Origin: Dipteris shenzhenensis
Taxonomy: Eukaryota; Polypodiophyta; Polypodiopsida; Gleicheniales
Reading direction: 5' to 3' (one strand)
Assembly: GCA_047967505.1 (NCBI GenBank)
Contig: CM106538.1
DNA: 64,000 nucleotides
Part shown: positions 53,427 through 64,000 of the stretch, in pieces
How positions within the stretch are numbered: the stretch's first letter is position 1
How the letters are laid out: the number at the start of each line of letters is the position of its first letter
Translations under genes and position numbers: made by a program
The notes under the pieces: model-generated
The model's input: only the letters and a program-made list of their open reading frames with translations
Databases searched by the model: none
Told to the model about the DNA's origin: nothing

Positions 53427-56067
53427 AGCTGGTCATGGCCTTTGCTTGAACTGTTAAGTGCAGTTGGTATGAATCTTTTGATCTCTTAATCAAATAATGT
53501 CAGTTGATCTCCTATGTCCTTTAGTGTAACCAAGTAATCTAGACCTATATCTGATTGCAACTTGATTGCATTATTGAATTGATTTTCAAGTAAGATTATT
53601 ATGGCATGTTATTGGCATTAAATTGATTATCAAGAGATTTCCATGCATCTATAACTAACCTTTAGTCTTTGATGATAGGAATCATGATATTTTTGACATT
53701 AAAGTTGAAGAAATTGATGTGCTTTCTCATCCTATTTATTGTGTTGTTTGGCAAGTCTTACAAGTTGGTCTATAGTCAAACAAAGTTGTTGAAGTTGATG
53801 CTGGAGGTTATGTCTCTTTTCTTGTTCTATAATGATATTCCAACACTTTTTCATTTGGAATTTATTTACAAGTGTAAATTTCTAATTTCCCTAATCATTA
53901 TGATAAATTTTATTGTTTTGGTCCAAAAACATCATCTCATAATGTGATTTCTTCATACTTATACAACAAGTGTAACAAATGCAAATATTGCTTTTGTCCT
54001 GCAAAAAATTTTGTTTAAGTGAAAGGAGGATACCATTGAAAATAAATGTAAAAATATATAGAAATTAATCAATGTGGGCAAACTATCAAAAATAGTTATA
54101 CAAATTGTAGTTTGAAAAAGTGTGCCTAAAACAACATAAATGGATAATATACCCAAGATGTGGCCAAAATATCTAGAAATAGCTATTGACTACACTAATC
54201 ATCATAAATAATGATGCCCAAAAATAGTCTTTATGGAAATCAATTATTTTGGACTAATGTGTACTTTTAGTGGATAAGATCTCATTTCAAATTGGATTCA
54301 ATTTGAGTGAAAAATGACCAAGATATGGATGTCTAAAAAAAGGTGAGTTTCGACATATGCAAGTAGATTGGTCAAGGCACCTATAACTAGAGTAACCATT
54401 TGGCTAAAGTGACCCAGTGTGATAACCATTAGTGTATATTTGGTCCAATTTGGCCTACCTATCCACTAGGTCACCATCACATCAAAATGCAAATCGATAA
54501 ACTACAATTCAAGGTGCATGGAAATATGTGTTGTAATAAAGGGTTGTGCTTAACATGCATAGGTGATGTTGCGTGTCTATGCATGTGCAATCTAGTTGCT
54601 ATGCTAAAAGGAACTAATAATGATGCTAGGCTACCACTAGGTTTACTTGGCCCACCTATTACTAGGCTATTGTCAAATCAAAATGCAAATTGATAAACTA
54701 CAATGCAAGGTGCATAAAAATGTGTGTGCCAATAGATGGGTGTGCTAAACCTACATAAGTGATGTAGCATGTGTGTGCATGTGCAATTTCTATGCTTCTA
54801 GTAGCAAGTGCTAATGATCTAGCCTATGCCCATGTGTTAATGATGAGGTGCTAGTGTTGGTGTGGCCTATTTAGGTGGTCGTTGAGATGGCCTACCGAGG
54901 TGGCTAACCCACATGGTAATGATGAGTTGGTTGCTACCATGTGTCACCTGCAAAAGAGGGTAAGGCTAACATGGTAGTCAAACACCATGTGTTGACTTCT
55001 CGAGAAAACCCTTATCTACCATGCCCTTCTCTATGCATCAGTTGCCTTATACATAACCGCGTGTCTTGCTATGATTGAGGGCTTTAACCTTCTCTACAAG
55101 GTGGCAAATCTGCATCATGGTGTGGCTTGTATGAAGCGGGATGAATTTGTATCTGAGGCGCAAAGGGGATGAGATGAGGTTGGCCTTTGAAATGATGGCA
55201 TATAAAAGCACTAGCCTATGACGAGTATAAGTCTTGCAAAGCTTGAGACTAAGGATGACGAGGCAAGGGGCAACTACACGAAGCACAAAATAGTTGAGGC
55301 AAGCAAAATTTGGATCTCCTAGATGATGAAGAATAGGTCATGAGGATAGTTGGGAGCTTTAGAGCTCATATGCAGGGTTGTGGGAAACTAACAGCATAGC
55401 TACGAGACTATGTTATTGCCATGGCTGGTGAGACAATTGACTAGATTGAGGAATACTACTTGGCCTGTATAGAGACCTATAGGATCTTAAAAGATGCAAT
55501 AGATGACTATTACTATACCTAGGCAACTATAGGTCACTATTGAATAAGGTATCAAATGGTGTGTTGAAGAAGTTTACGGTCACCAACTCATGGTTGATCT
55601 TATGAGAGCCATGCCAAAATCTTGGAGTAATATGAGGTTCTCAACAATGTAACATTTGAACCTTTTTTATGTGATTAGCTTAGTGACTTTTGTTGCTTGC
55701 ATCAATTGAGATGGAGAAGAGCCTCAAATAAATTACAAACCTGACTTTTCTCGCTCTCTTTCTCTCTATTTTCACATGGACTATCTCTTTCCCAAGAAAA
55801 CTCTCACAAATCACTCATTCACAAGACCTCACTTATAACATTTCTCAAACATTGAACACTCATTCGAACATAGAAGGAAGGAACCTTCCCAAACACAAAG
55901 AGACTCAAGAAACATACTCAAGTTCTAGGTATCAAAATCTCAAGCTTTTTGAGGTGAATCAAAAAGCGGAATGCCCTCTACATAGCTAACAAGAAGAATG
56001 GAACATAATGGAAGTGCTTGGACACTCAAAAAGAGGAGCACAATAGGTTTTGATATCCTTGTTGGAG

Positions 56068-56070
<3 letters not shown>
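53427..56070. other. Unassigned AT-rich DNA
   Basis: No gene recognised. The 92-codon frame 53669-53947 is hydrophobic only because of AT-rich codons. A competing frame there (DDRNHDIFDIKVEEIDVLSH) also lacks a recognised domain. Confidence 0.5.
54476..54800. repeat. Imperfect tandem duplication of about 190 bp
   Basis: The block from TCACATCAAAATGCAAATCG to GCATGTGCAAT (54478-54592) recurs at about 54672-54788 with substitutions (TCAAATCAAAATGCAAATTG ... GCATGTGCAAT). Confidence 0.75.

Positions 56071-56107
<37 letters not shown>
56071..56107. repeat. (GA)n microsatellite
   Basis: About 19 GA units following GGAGGGAG. Confidence 0.95.
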
Positions 56108-56113
<6 letters not shown>

Positions 56114-56199
56114 ATTGTACACAAAGAAATACGAAAAATATACATGTTCACACCTTATGGATAGGGATAGGGATAGGATTACGGTTTGAATTTTCCCAT

Positions 56200-56309
56200 A
56201 AACCCTATCTCTATGGTGCAATTTACACCATTCTAGCCACTCCTTGAGGTTTGCATTCAAGAAGGCTTGCTTGGCATCCATGACTTGACATCCATTCAAG
56301 AAGGCTGAC
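56200..56309 (-). pseudogene. Copia RT fragment at the target site of copia E
   Basis: Minus-strand QVMDAKQAFLNANLKEWLEW resembles the copia RT segment usually seen as (Q/E)MDVK(T/N)AFLNGxLxEE. It is cut at 56310 by the copia E LTR; the missing part should lie beyond the far end of the copia E pair. Nothing else of the element is recognisable leftwards. Confidence 0.6.
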
Positions 56310-56457
56310 TGAGAGTGCTCTTAGCGAAAGTAAGAACGGAAGAGGGAGAGAGAAAAACAGAGAGCCACACAAGTTTTGGTGGGTGCAGAACCACCATATA
56401 TGTGTTTGAGTATTGTACATAACCGGGGTAAAGGCACAGTGACCTTTAACCCCCACA
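56310..56457 (-). repeat. 3' LTR of copia E (minus copy)
   Basis: 148 bp, TGTGGGGGTTAAAGG to GAGCACTCTCA on the minus strand, preceded by a purine-rich tract (AAGTGGGAGGT). Similar to 59440-59609 but about 22 bases shorter because of an internal deletion. Confidence 0.85.
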
Positions 56458-56510
56458 ACCTCCCACTTAAAGGACAATGTGCCTTTAAGGGAGAACAACT
56501 AGTGACCATA

Positions 56511-59439
56511 CTATCCAATGCCCATCAATACACGACAATACTCAAACCGCTGACTAGGTAGACTCTTAGTCAGCATATCTGCAAGGTTATCATCTATATG
56601 AACCTTGACAAGCTCTATGCGCTTGTCCTCAAGTACCTCCCTGATGAAATGGTACCTGACCTCAATGTGTTTGGTCTTTGCATGAAAGACCGGATTCCGT
56701 GCTAGCTGAATAGCACTCATGGAATCACTATGCAATATCGGTACACCTGTATGAATCCCCAAATCTCCCACTAGCCGATCAAGCCATATAGCCTCCTTGC
56801 AACCCTCTGTGGCTGCAACATACTCAGCCTCTATGGTAGACAAAGCAACACACTTCTATGCGTGAGACATCCACGACACTGCACTACCTACAAAGGTGAA
56901 CACATAACCAGAAGTAGGGATCTCCTACTATCCACATGCCCTGCATAGTTTGAATCTGTGTACCCAAGTACACGCATGTCTCCTCTACCAAAGCAGATGC
57001 ACATCTCCTTGGTACCCTTCATGTACCTCATGATGCACTTAACTGCCTCCCAATGCCTCTTTCCTGGATTAGCCATATACCGTCTACCAACTCCCACTGC
57101 AAATGCAATGTCTGGTCTAATAGCTATCATAGCATACAAAAGACTCCCAACTGCTAATGCATAAGAAACCTTGGCCATCATGGCCCTCTCCTCATCTGAT
57201 TTGGGACTATCTGTGTGACTCAGTTTCACATATGGAGGCAATGGAGTACTCACTGCCTTCCCCCCCTCCATATTGAAACGCTGCAATACTTTTGTAACAT
57301 ACTCTTTTTGTGAAAGCCAAAGGAGTTTCTTGCTCCGATCACGCGTGATGCGCATACCAAGAATATGACCTGCAAGTCCCAAATCCTTCATATCAAAGGC
57401 CTCATGCAACTTGGCCTTTAATGCATCTAGTTCATAAGTATTCTTGCTAGCCAATAGCATATCATCCACATATAGTGCCAGGATTATCAAGCTATTATCC
57501 TTAGCCCTTTTAGTGTAGAGGCAGTGATCAATTTCACTCCTTCTAAAACCCTGGGACCGAATGAAAGCATCAAACTTCTGACACCATTCTCTAGGCGCTT
57601 GCTTAAGACCATAGAGACTCTTCTTCAGCTTGCAAACTAAATGCTCTTTGCCCTTTTCTTCAAAGCCTTCCAGCTGCACCATGTAAATTTCCTCATGCAA
57701 ATCCCCATGCAAGAAAGCTGTCTTGACATCCATCCGCATAAGCTCCATATCCTCTAATGCCACTAGTCCAAGCATGCATCTAAGTGTGGTCATCTTCACA
57801 ACCGGAGAGAATATCTCATCAAAGTCCACACCCTTCTCTTGCTTGAACCCTTTAGCAACCAAACGGGTCTTGTACCTAGGCACATCATCACCTGTGACCT
57901 TCATCTTGTAGACCCATTTACATGGCAATGCTTTCTTTCCATGTGGCAAAGAAACCAAGTCCCAAGTCTTATTCTTCATAAGTGAACTCATCTCTGATTG
58001 CATAGCATACTCCCACTTGCGTTGATCCTCGTGCATCATAGCCTCTCTGTAACAAGAAGGCTCCTCGCAATCAGTAAGCATCACATAGTCTACCCCTGGA
58101 ACAAACCTATCAGGCGGTCTAGACACTCTAGATGATCTTCTCAAGGGCATTTCAGCTTGTTGTCCCACCTGCATATCAGCCACATTTGGCTCATCATTTC
58201 CACCAATAGATGATCCATCATCTACCCTTGATTGTATACCTATGGGAGTACTTGGTGGTACCATTTCTTGCACATTTGGTGCATGGACAGCTTGCTGTCT
58301 ATCAACATATGCAGGTGGATTCACATCCTGGCAAGTGATTCTCCTCATTTCCATATCCCTCATGGTGCCTTATGCATCTTCTTCTCATTAAAGACTACAT
58401 CATGGCTGCGTATGATCTTCTTTGCTTCTGGATCCCAGAGACGATAGCCCATCTCTCCACTTTCACCATAACCCAGAAAGATGCATTTCCTAGACTTAGG
58501 ATCTAGCTTCTTTCGAAGCTCTTTTGGCACATGTGCATATGCCTCACACCCAAATATACGCAAATGAGAGTAAGAGGGCTTCTTGCCACTCCATGCCTCT
58601 TCAGGAATACCACCATCCAAACTCTTACTAGGTGATCTATTGATCACATGCACTGCAGTCTTCATTGCCTCAGCCCAAAAACCACCAGAAAGACTTGCAT
58701 TGGAAAGCATGCATTGCAACCTTTCTTGAATGGTACGATTCATCTTTTCTGCAACTGGATTTTGTTCTGGAGTACGAGGGGATGTGAGCTCCCTCTTAAT
58801 CCCACATGTATCACAGAAATGCTGAAAGTCATGAGAGAGATACTCTCCACCATTGTCAGTCCGTAGGCATTTAAGCGTTCTACCTGACTGATTCTCAACC
58901 AAGGCCAGCCATTTCTAAAATACCTGGAACACATCACTCTTCCGAGCTATAGCATACGCCCACACTTTCCTAGTTGCATCATCAATGAATGTCACATAGT
59001 ATTCAGCCCCGCCTAATGACCGTGTAGGCATGGGACCACATACGTCTGAATGCACCAAATCAAGCTTTTCAAACTCTTTCTTTCCCCTTCTTTTATGGGC
59101 TGATTTAGTCTGCTTCCGATAAAGATAGTGCTCACAAAATTCAAAATCATAGAAACTCAAATGCAGTACATAACCCAAACGGCATAAGAGTTTCATTCCA
59201 TTCTGGCTCATGTGCCCCAACTTGCAATGCCATAAAGAAGTGCTTGGCTGCTCGGTTATTGCAACAACATGATCAAATACCCCTGATACATGTAAGGGAT
59301 ACAAAGTCCTACACTTGGCACCCCTGGCCAAAAGCATATAGCCCTTCTGAATTTTCCAACTCTGAAAGCCAAAAGTGGTGTGAAAACCAGCATCATCTAG
59401 CTAACCCACTGAAATAAGACTCTTGATCAACTTAGGCAC
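56511..59439 (-). pseudogene. Copia E protease end, integrase, RT, RNase H, broken
   Basis: The minus frames 59337-58915 and 58902-58360 carry the pre-integrase LWHCKLGHMSQNG, integrase HSDVCGPMPTR, TFIDDATRKVW, RTDNGGEYLSHDF and a QNPVAEKMNR end. Frame 58363-56888 holds the RT (TWDLVSLPHGKKALPCKWVY, RMDVKTAFLHGDL, YVDDMLLAS) and the start of RNase H; 56843-56511 is the RNase H end (IEAEYVAATEGCKEA, ADMLTKSLPSQ). Compared with the intact plus copy, the lesions are a stop in a Gln codon at 58915, a one-base deletion near 58370, a two-base insertion near 56922 and a stop near 56860. Confidence 0.9.
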
Positions 59440-59623
59440 TGTGGGGGTTAAAGGTCACTGTGCCTTAACCCCAGTTATGTACAATACTCAAACACATATA
59501 TAAATGAATGAAAAAGAAGATTAGGGTGGTTCTGCACCCACCAAACTTGTGTGGCTCTCTGTCTCTCTCTCTCCTTCTTCCGTTCTTGCTTCCGTTGAGA
59601 GCACTCTCAACTGGTATCAGAGC
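59440..59623 (+). repeat. 5' LTR and primer site of copia E (plus copy)
   Basis: The 170-bp LTR runs from TGTGGGGGTTAAAGG to AGAGCACTCTCA, with ACATATATAAATG (TATA-like) near 59493-59505. The primer site lies two bases after it. Confidence 0.9.
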
Positions 59624-61039
59624 TCGGGTGATCTAGCTGAGCGTGCGTGAATGCTTGAAGCTCAGCAGCTCTGTGGGAGGAAGGAGAAGCTCTGTGGGAA
59701 GCTTTGTGGGTGACTTTACTTGCATCCGAGTGTGCAGAGACCTTGGAGGAACCTTTGGAAAAGTCATTTTGGCTTTACGAAGTGGTTTTGAGAGCCTGTT
59801 AAGAGCTTTCAAAGAAAAAGTCGTTTTTTGAGCTTTTCCCTGTTCCGTTCGATGACAGAGACTCCGTATTGACTTGTAGAGGCAACTATTGCTTGCTTTT
59901 GGTGTCCACATTACTTCAGGAGCTTGGAAACACCTTCATTCTTGAATCTGGGATCATTTCAGTGGATTTCTGACTCATTGTATCAGTTCCTGCGTTTTTT
60001 GCCCGGGTGTTGGAACTCAAGTTTGGAGCAACCATTTGCAGATCTGTCAGTTCCGGTGGACTCGGGAGGTCCTAAAACTTCCATTCGCACTCCGGTGGAG
60101 TTTACAGATAGCTCTATTTCCAAAAACGTTTTTCAGTCCGTGTGTTGGACCCAGTGATTGAGGCCACGGTTTCCAAAACCGTCTGTCCCATTGCGTTCCG
60201 GACGCCCAAAAACCCCTACCTGTCAGTTCTTGCGCGATTCGGTGGAGGATTTTCAGAGTTATAAATCTCTGTGTATTCGATTTCGTCTCTCTGTTATGCA
60301 TTTTTCATTCTAAGGTTTTGAAACCTTAGATTTATGCCACATGGCAGTGGATAAGTGTTGACTCCCATTTCTCACTCATCGGTTGGGATTTTGGAGTTCT
60401 GGCAGAAGAGAGATATTTGCAGATTTTCTTGCTGAGTCCGATTATGCAATGGCGCCCATGTTTTGAAGCATCTCAGGTTCTATTTTCAGTAGCGCTCATT
60501 ACCGTGGGACTATGATTTCTTGAGCATACCTTATGCAAATCACTCTGGTTGCAGTTTGAGCAGTGGTGTGCGCTCATTCGTGGTATGCATTGGGTTGCAG
60601 TGGATGATTTATAGGCCATTTGGATGCATTGCGGTCCTTGTTGGATGCGCTGATAGGCCCAAATTGCATTGTGGGATGCTATTTTTTATGGACGCTTTGC
60701 ACATGGATGCTATTTTAAGCTAAGGGACAGCTTTGACACATTGCAGGTGATGCACTGATAGTGCTATGCTCTCTTGGATGAGACATTATTGATGCATATG
60801 TCAGTGGACAGTGTTTATGCTTGAGTCATTTGGCACTTATTGGCATTTTCTTTTGGGCCAGATTTGCTCATATGGATGCATAGTATATGCACATGAGTCA
60901 GATGCATCTTTTGATGCTTTGAGTTTTGAGTTTTGGTGATATTTCACTCTATTGTGGCATACACATTTGGGTGCACCTGGTATTTGGTGTGATTCTCTCT
61001 TGCAGGCACTAGCATTTGGGATTTTGCTTTATTTGCATC
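59624..61039 (+). other. Copia E untranslated leader
   Basis: 1.4 kb between the primer site and the gag ATG. Several short ATG frames but no domain. From 60600 to 60920 it is rich in recurring TTTTGG/GGATGC phrases. Confidence 0.7.
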
Positions 61040-64000
61040 ATGGCATCCTCTTCCATGCCTGAAAAGGAGTTTTTCAGCATTAAAAAGTTTGATGGGACAA
61101 ACTTTTCTTTGTGGAAAGAACAAATAAGGGATGTGCTTATTCAAAAGAAGCAGATTAAACCCTTGGCAGGGATTGAAGCTAAGCCTGCAAATATGTCTGA
61201 GGATGATTGGAATGAGTTGGATGCATTAGCAAAGTCTACTATTAGACTTCATCTTGCAGAGTCAGTTTATTTCACAGTAGTAAATGAGCAGACTACGGAA
61301 GATTTGTGGAAGAAACTATGTGCCACTTATGAGAAGGAAACTGCCTCTAATAAAGTTTACCTCATGAAGAGGTTGTTTGAGCTGCAGATGAAGGAAGGGG
61401 TCTCCATTGCTTCTCACTTGAATGAATTCAATATTATTTTCAGCCAGCTTCAGGCTCAGAAAATGAATTTTGATGCGGAGACTAAGGCAATATTTCTCTT
61501 ATGTTCATTGCCATCCTCATGGGATACCTTCCGTACAGCTGTCAGTAACTCTGCACCTGGTGGAGTACTGAAATTTGATGATGTTGTGGGTAGCTTGTTG
61601 GCCGAGGAGATTAGACGAAAGTCTATGGATGGCAGCAAACAGGATGCAGCCTTAAATGTGCAAAGGGGTAGATCACAGTTCAGGGGGAAGTCCCAAGAAA
61701 GAGGGAAGTCTCGGAGCAAATCCAGGGCACGGAACATTGAGTGTTACCATTGTGGCAAGAAGGGCCATATGAAAAAGGATTGCTACAAGCTGAAAAGAGA
61801 GCAAAAGGATAAGAAAAAGAATGCAAATTGGGGTGCAAATCAAAAGGAAGAGAGTCCAAGGGAGGACAAAGGAAAAGTGAAGATCGAGGAGATCAATGCA
61901 GTCACACGTGATAGTGACAATGATGTTCTCTTCATGTCTAGTTTATCTGCAGAGTTGCTTACCACGTCAGATGATGCATATTCCCAGGATTGGATTTTGG
62001 ATTCTGGTGCTTCATTCCATGTTACTCCCCATAGGGAATGGTTCTCCACTTATGATAGTGGAAAGACAGGTTGTGTGCATCTTGGAAATGACTATGCATG
62101 TGACATAGTGGGAGCAGGTGACATAAAGTTTTCTTTTGCAAACGGGTCTGCATTTGTTTTGAAACATGTGAGACATGTGCCTAAGCTGACCAAGAGTCTT
62201 ATTTCAGTGGGTCAGCTAGATGATGCTGGTTTTCACACCACTTTTGGCTTTCAAAGTTGGAAAATTCAAAAGGGCTCTATGCTTTTGGCCAGGGGTGCCA
62301 AGTGTGGGACTTTGTATCCCTTACATGTATCAGGGGTATTTGATCATGTTGTTGCAATAACCGAGCAGCCAAGCACTTCTTTGTGGCATTGCAGGTTGGG
62401 GCACATGAGCCAGAATGGAATGAAACTCTTATGCCGTTTGGGTTATGTACCGCATTTGAGTTTCTCTGATTTTGAATTTTGTGAGCACTGTCTCTATGGG
62501 AAGCAGACTAAATCAGCCCATAAAAGAAGGGGAAAGAAAGAGTTTGAAATGCTTGATTTGGTGCATTCAGACGTATGTGGTCCCATGCCTACACGGTCAT
62601 TAGGCGGGGCCGAATACTATGTGACATTCATTGATGATGCAACTAGGAAAGTGTGGGCTTATGCTATAGCTCGGAAGAGTGATGTATTCCAGGTATTTCA
62701 AAAATGGCTGGCCTTGGTTGAGAATCAGTCAGGTAGAATGCTTAAATGCCTACGGACTGACAATGGTGGAGAGTATCTCTCTCATGACTTTCAGCATTTC
62801 TGTGATACACGTGGGATTAAGAGGGAGCTCACATCCCCTCGTACTCCAGAGCAAAATCCAGTTGCAGAAAAGATGAATCGTACCATTCAAGAAAGGTTGC
62901 AATGCATGCTTTCCAATGCAAGTCTTTCTGGTGGTTTTTGGGCTGAGGCAATGAAGACTGCAGTGCATGTGATCAATAGATCACCTAGTAAGAGTTTGGA
63001 TGGTGGTATTCCTGAAGAGGCATGGAGTGGCAAGAAGCCCTCTTACTCTCATTTGCGTATATTTGGGTGTGAGGCATATGCACATGTGCCAAAAGAGCTT
63101 CGAAAGAAGCTAGATCCTAAGTCTAGGAAATGCATCTTTCTGGGTTATGGTGAAAGTGGAGAGATGGGCTATCGTCTCTGGGATCCAGAAGCAAAGAAGA
63201 TCATACGCAGCCATGATGTGGTCTTCAATGAGAAGAAGATGCATAAGGCACCCATGAGGGATGTGGAAATGAGGAGAATCACTTTCCAGGATGTGAATCC
63301 ACCTGCATATGTTGATAGACAGCAAGCTGTCCATGCACCAAATGTGCAAGAAATGGTACCACCAAGTACTCCCACAAGTATACAATCAAGGGTAGATGAT
63401 GGATCATCTATTGGTGGAAATGATGAGCCAAATGTGGCTGATATGCAAGTGGGACAGCAAGCTGAAATGCCCTTGAGAAGATCATCTAGAGTGTCTAGAC
63501 CGCCTGATAGGTTTGTTCCAGGGGTAGACTATGTGATGCTTACTGATTGCGGGGAGCCTTCTTGCTACAAAGAGGCTATGATGCGTGAGGATCAACGCAA
63601 GTGGGAGTATGCTATGCAATCAGAGATGAGTTCACTTATGAAGAATAAGACTTGGGACTTGGTTTCTTTGCCACATGGAAAGAAAGCATTGCCATGTAAA
63701 TGGGTCTACAAAATGAAGGTCACAGGTGATGATGTGCCTAGATACAAGGCCCGTTTGGTTGCTAAAGGGTTCAAGCAAGAGAAGGGTGTGGACTTTGATG
63801 AGATATTCTCTCCGGTTGTGAAGATGACCACACTTAGATGCATGCTTGGACTAGTGGCAGTAGAGGATATGGAGCTTATGCAAATGGATGTCAAGACAGC
63901 TTTCTTGCATGGGGATTTGCATGAGGAAATTTACATGGTGCAGCCGGAAGGCTTTGAAGAAAAGGGCAAAGAGCATTTAGTTTGCAAGCTGAAGAAGAGT
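61040..64000 (+). CDS. Copia E gag-pol polyprotein, open to the window end (partial)
   Basis: 987 codons without a stop from ATG 61040 (MASSSMPEKEFFSIKKF). Gag core with TNFSLWKEQI and LPSSWDTFRTAV, a Ser/Arg/Lys-rich stretch, then knuckle CYHCGKKGHMKKDC at residues 235-248. Protease WILDSGASFHVT with the catalytic Asp at 321. Pre-integrase LWHCRLGHMSQNG with downstream CEHCLYGKQ. Integrase D511 (HSDVCG), D574 (RTDNGGEY) and E610 (VAEKMN), a D,D-35-E arrangement. The RT starts TWDLVSLPHGKKALPCKWVY and MDVKTAFLHGDL; the window ends before YVDD. All identifiable catalytic residues are present, so this copy may be active. The rest of RT, RNase H and the 3' LTR cannot be judged. It encodes particle protein and the enzymes for cDNA synthesis and integration. 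Confidence 0.95.
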   Translation, partial: MASSSMPEKEFFSIKKFDGTNFSLWKEQIRDVLIQKKQIKPLAGIEAKPANMSEDDWNELDALAKSTIRLHLAESVYFTVVNEQTTEDLWKKLCATYEKETASNKVYLMKRLFELQMKEGVSIASHLNEFNIIFSQLQAQKMNFDAETKAIFLLCSLPSSWDTFRTAVSNSAPGGVLKFDDVVGSLLAEEIRRKSMDGSKQDAALNVQRGRSQFRGKSQERGKSRSKSRARNIECYHCGKKGHMKKDCYKLKREQKDKKKNANWGANQKEESPREDKGKVKIEEINAVTRDSDNDVLFMSSLSAELLTTSDDAYSQDWILDSGASFHVTPHREWFSTYDSGKTGCVHLGNDYACDIVGAGDIKFSFANGSAFVLKHVRHVPKLTKSLISVGQLDDAGFHTTFGFQSWKIQKGSMLLARGAKCGTLYPLHVSGVFDHVVAITEQPSTSLWHCRLGHMSQNGMKLLCRLGYVPHLSFSDFEFCEHCLYGKQTKSAHKRRGKKEFEMLDLVHSDVCGPMPTRSLGGAEYYVTFIDDATRKVWAYAIARKSDVFQVFQKWLALVENQSGRMLKCLRTDNGGEYLSHDFQHFCDTRGIKRELTSPRTPEQNPVAEKMNRTIQERLQCMLSNASLSGGFWAEAMKTAVHVINRSPSKSLDGGIPEEAWSGKKPSYSHLRIFGCEAYAHVPKELRKKLDPKSRKCIFLGYGESGEMGYRLWDPEAKKIIRSHDVVFNEKKMHKAPMRDVEMRRITFQDVNPPAYVDRQQAVHAPNVQEMVPPSTPTSIQSRVDDGSSIGGNDEPNVADMQVGQQAEMPLRRSSRVSRPPDRFVPGVDYVMLTDCGEPSCYKEAMMREDQRKWEYAMQSEMSSLMKNKTWDLVSLPHGKKALPCKWVYKMKVTGDDVPRYKARLVAKGFKQEKGVDFDEIFSPVVKMTTLRCMLGLVAVEDMELMQMDVKTAFLHGDLHEEIYMVQPEGFEEKGKEHLVCKLKKS

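Larger units (their letters stand above)
56310..59439 (-). mobile_element. Copia E, minus copy, split by the plus copy
   Basis: The 3' LTR (56310-56457), RNase H, RT and integrase are read leftward. Its sequence ends exactly at 59439, where the 5' LTR of a second copy in the opposite orientation begins. Gag and most of the protease are missing from this side. The window ends before the other side of that second copy can be seen. Confidence 0.85.
59440..64000 (+). mobile_element. Copia E, plus copy, apparently intact, runs off the window
   Basis: It has a 5' LTR (59440-59609), a primer site TGGTATCAGAGC (59612-59623), a 1.4-kb leader and an open gag-pol frame from 61040 to the window end. The 3' LTR lies outside. 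Immediately left of the LTR is GGCAC (59435-59439), the expected target duplication. Confidence 0.9.

Overview
This is nuclear DNA of a land plant, from a gene-poor, retrotransposon-dense part of a large genome. The evidence is stacked Ty1/copia elements primed by plant-type initiator-tRNA(Met) sites (TGGTATCAGAGC), plant L1-type LINE remnants, many CT/GA/CA microsatellites, and one conserved host gene, a plant ZRF1/DNAJC2 homologue. A decayed Penelope-like element with its GIY-YIG nuclease ahead of the reverse transcriptase points weakly to a seed-free vascular plant (fern or lycophyte), because such elements are described from green algae and spike mosses. A gymnosperm is not excluded and the species cannot be named from this sequence.

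Layout. 1-19,500: decayed repeats forming a large imperfect inverted duplication (left arm 1,826-6,490, right arm 14,531-19,190). A young non-autonomous LTR element (2,447-4,689) interrupts the left arm. The centre holds a copia gag plus LTR, an L1 remnant and a truncated copia ('copia A') that carries a DNA-transposon-like insertion. A perfect 169-bp-arm foldback lies at 16,433-16,803.

20,393-30,244: three nested elements. A copia ('copia B') was split in gag by the permuted Penelope-like element (21,050-28,399). That element was split in its GIY-YIG domain by a gag-only LTR element (24,409-27,138, TSD TAGAC).

31,790-38,623: a decayed Ty3/gypsy pol piece, then a complete but frame-broken copia ('copia C', 33,116-38,623, TSD ATAAT, LTRs 6/352 different).

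39,770-43,800: a tRNA-derived SINE candidate, then the only convincing host gene, an intronless 687-codon DnaJ + two-SANT protein (41,257-43,320, minus) with an AUG-UAA start-stop just upstream.

45,143-47,691: a young LTR element with no recognisable genes (TSD CACAC). 48,040-53,426: a decayed copia ('copia D', minus) joined to a second, internally rearranged copy of copia A (plus). 56,310-64,000: two head-to-head copies of one family ('copia E'). The plus copy is open from gag into RT, runs off the window, and appears to have inserted into the broken minus copy.

Apart from the chaperone gene, the recognisable genes belong to transposable elements, and most are broken. Stretches with nothing recognisable are stated as such.
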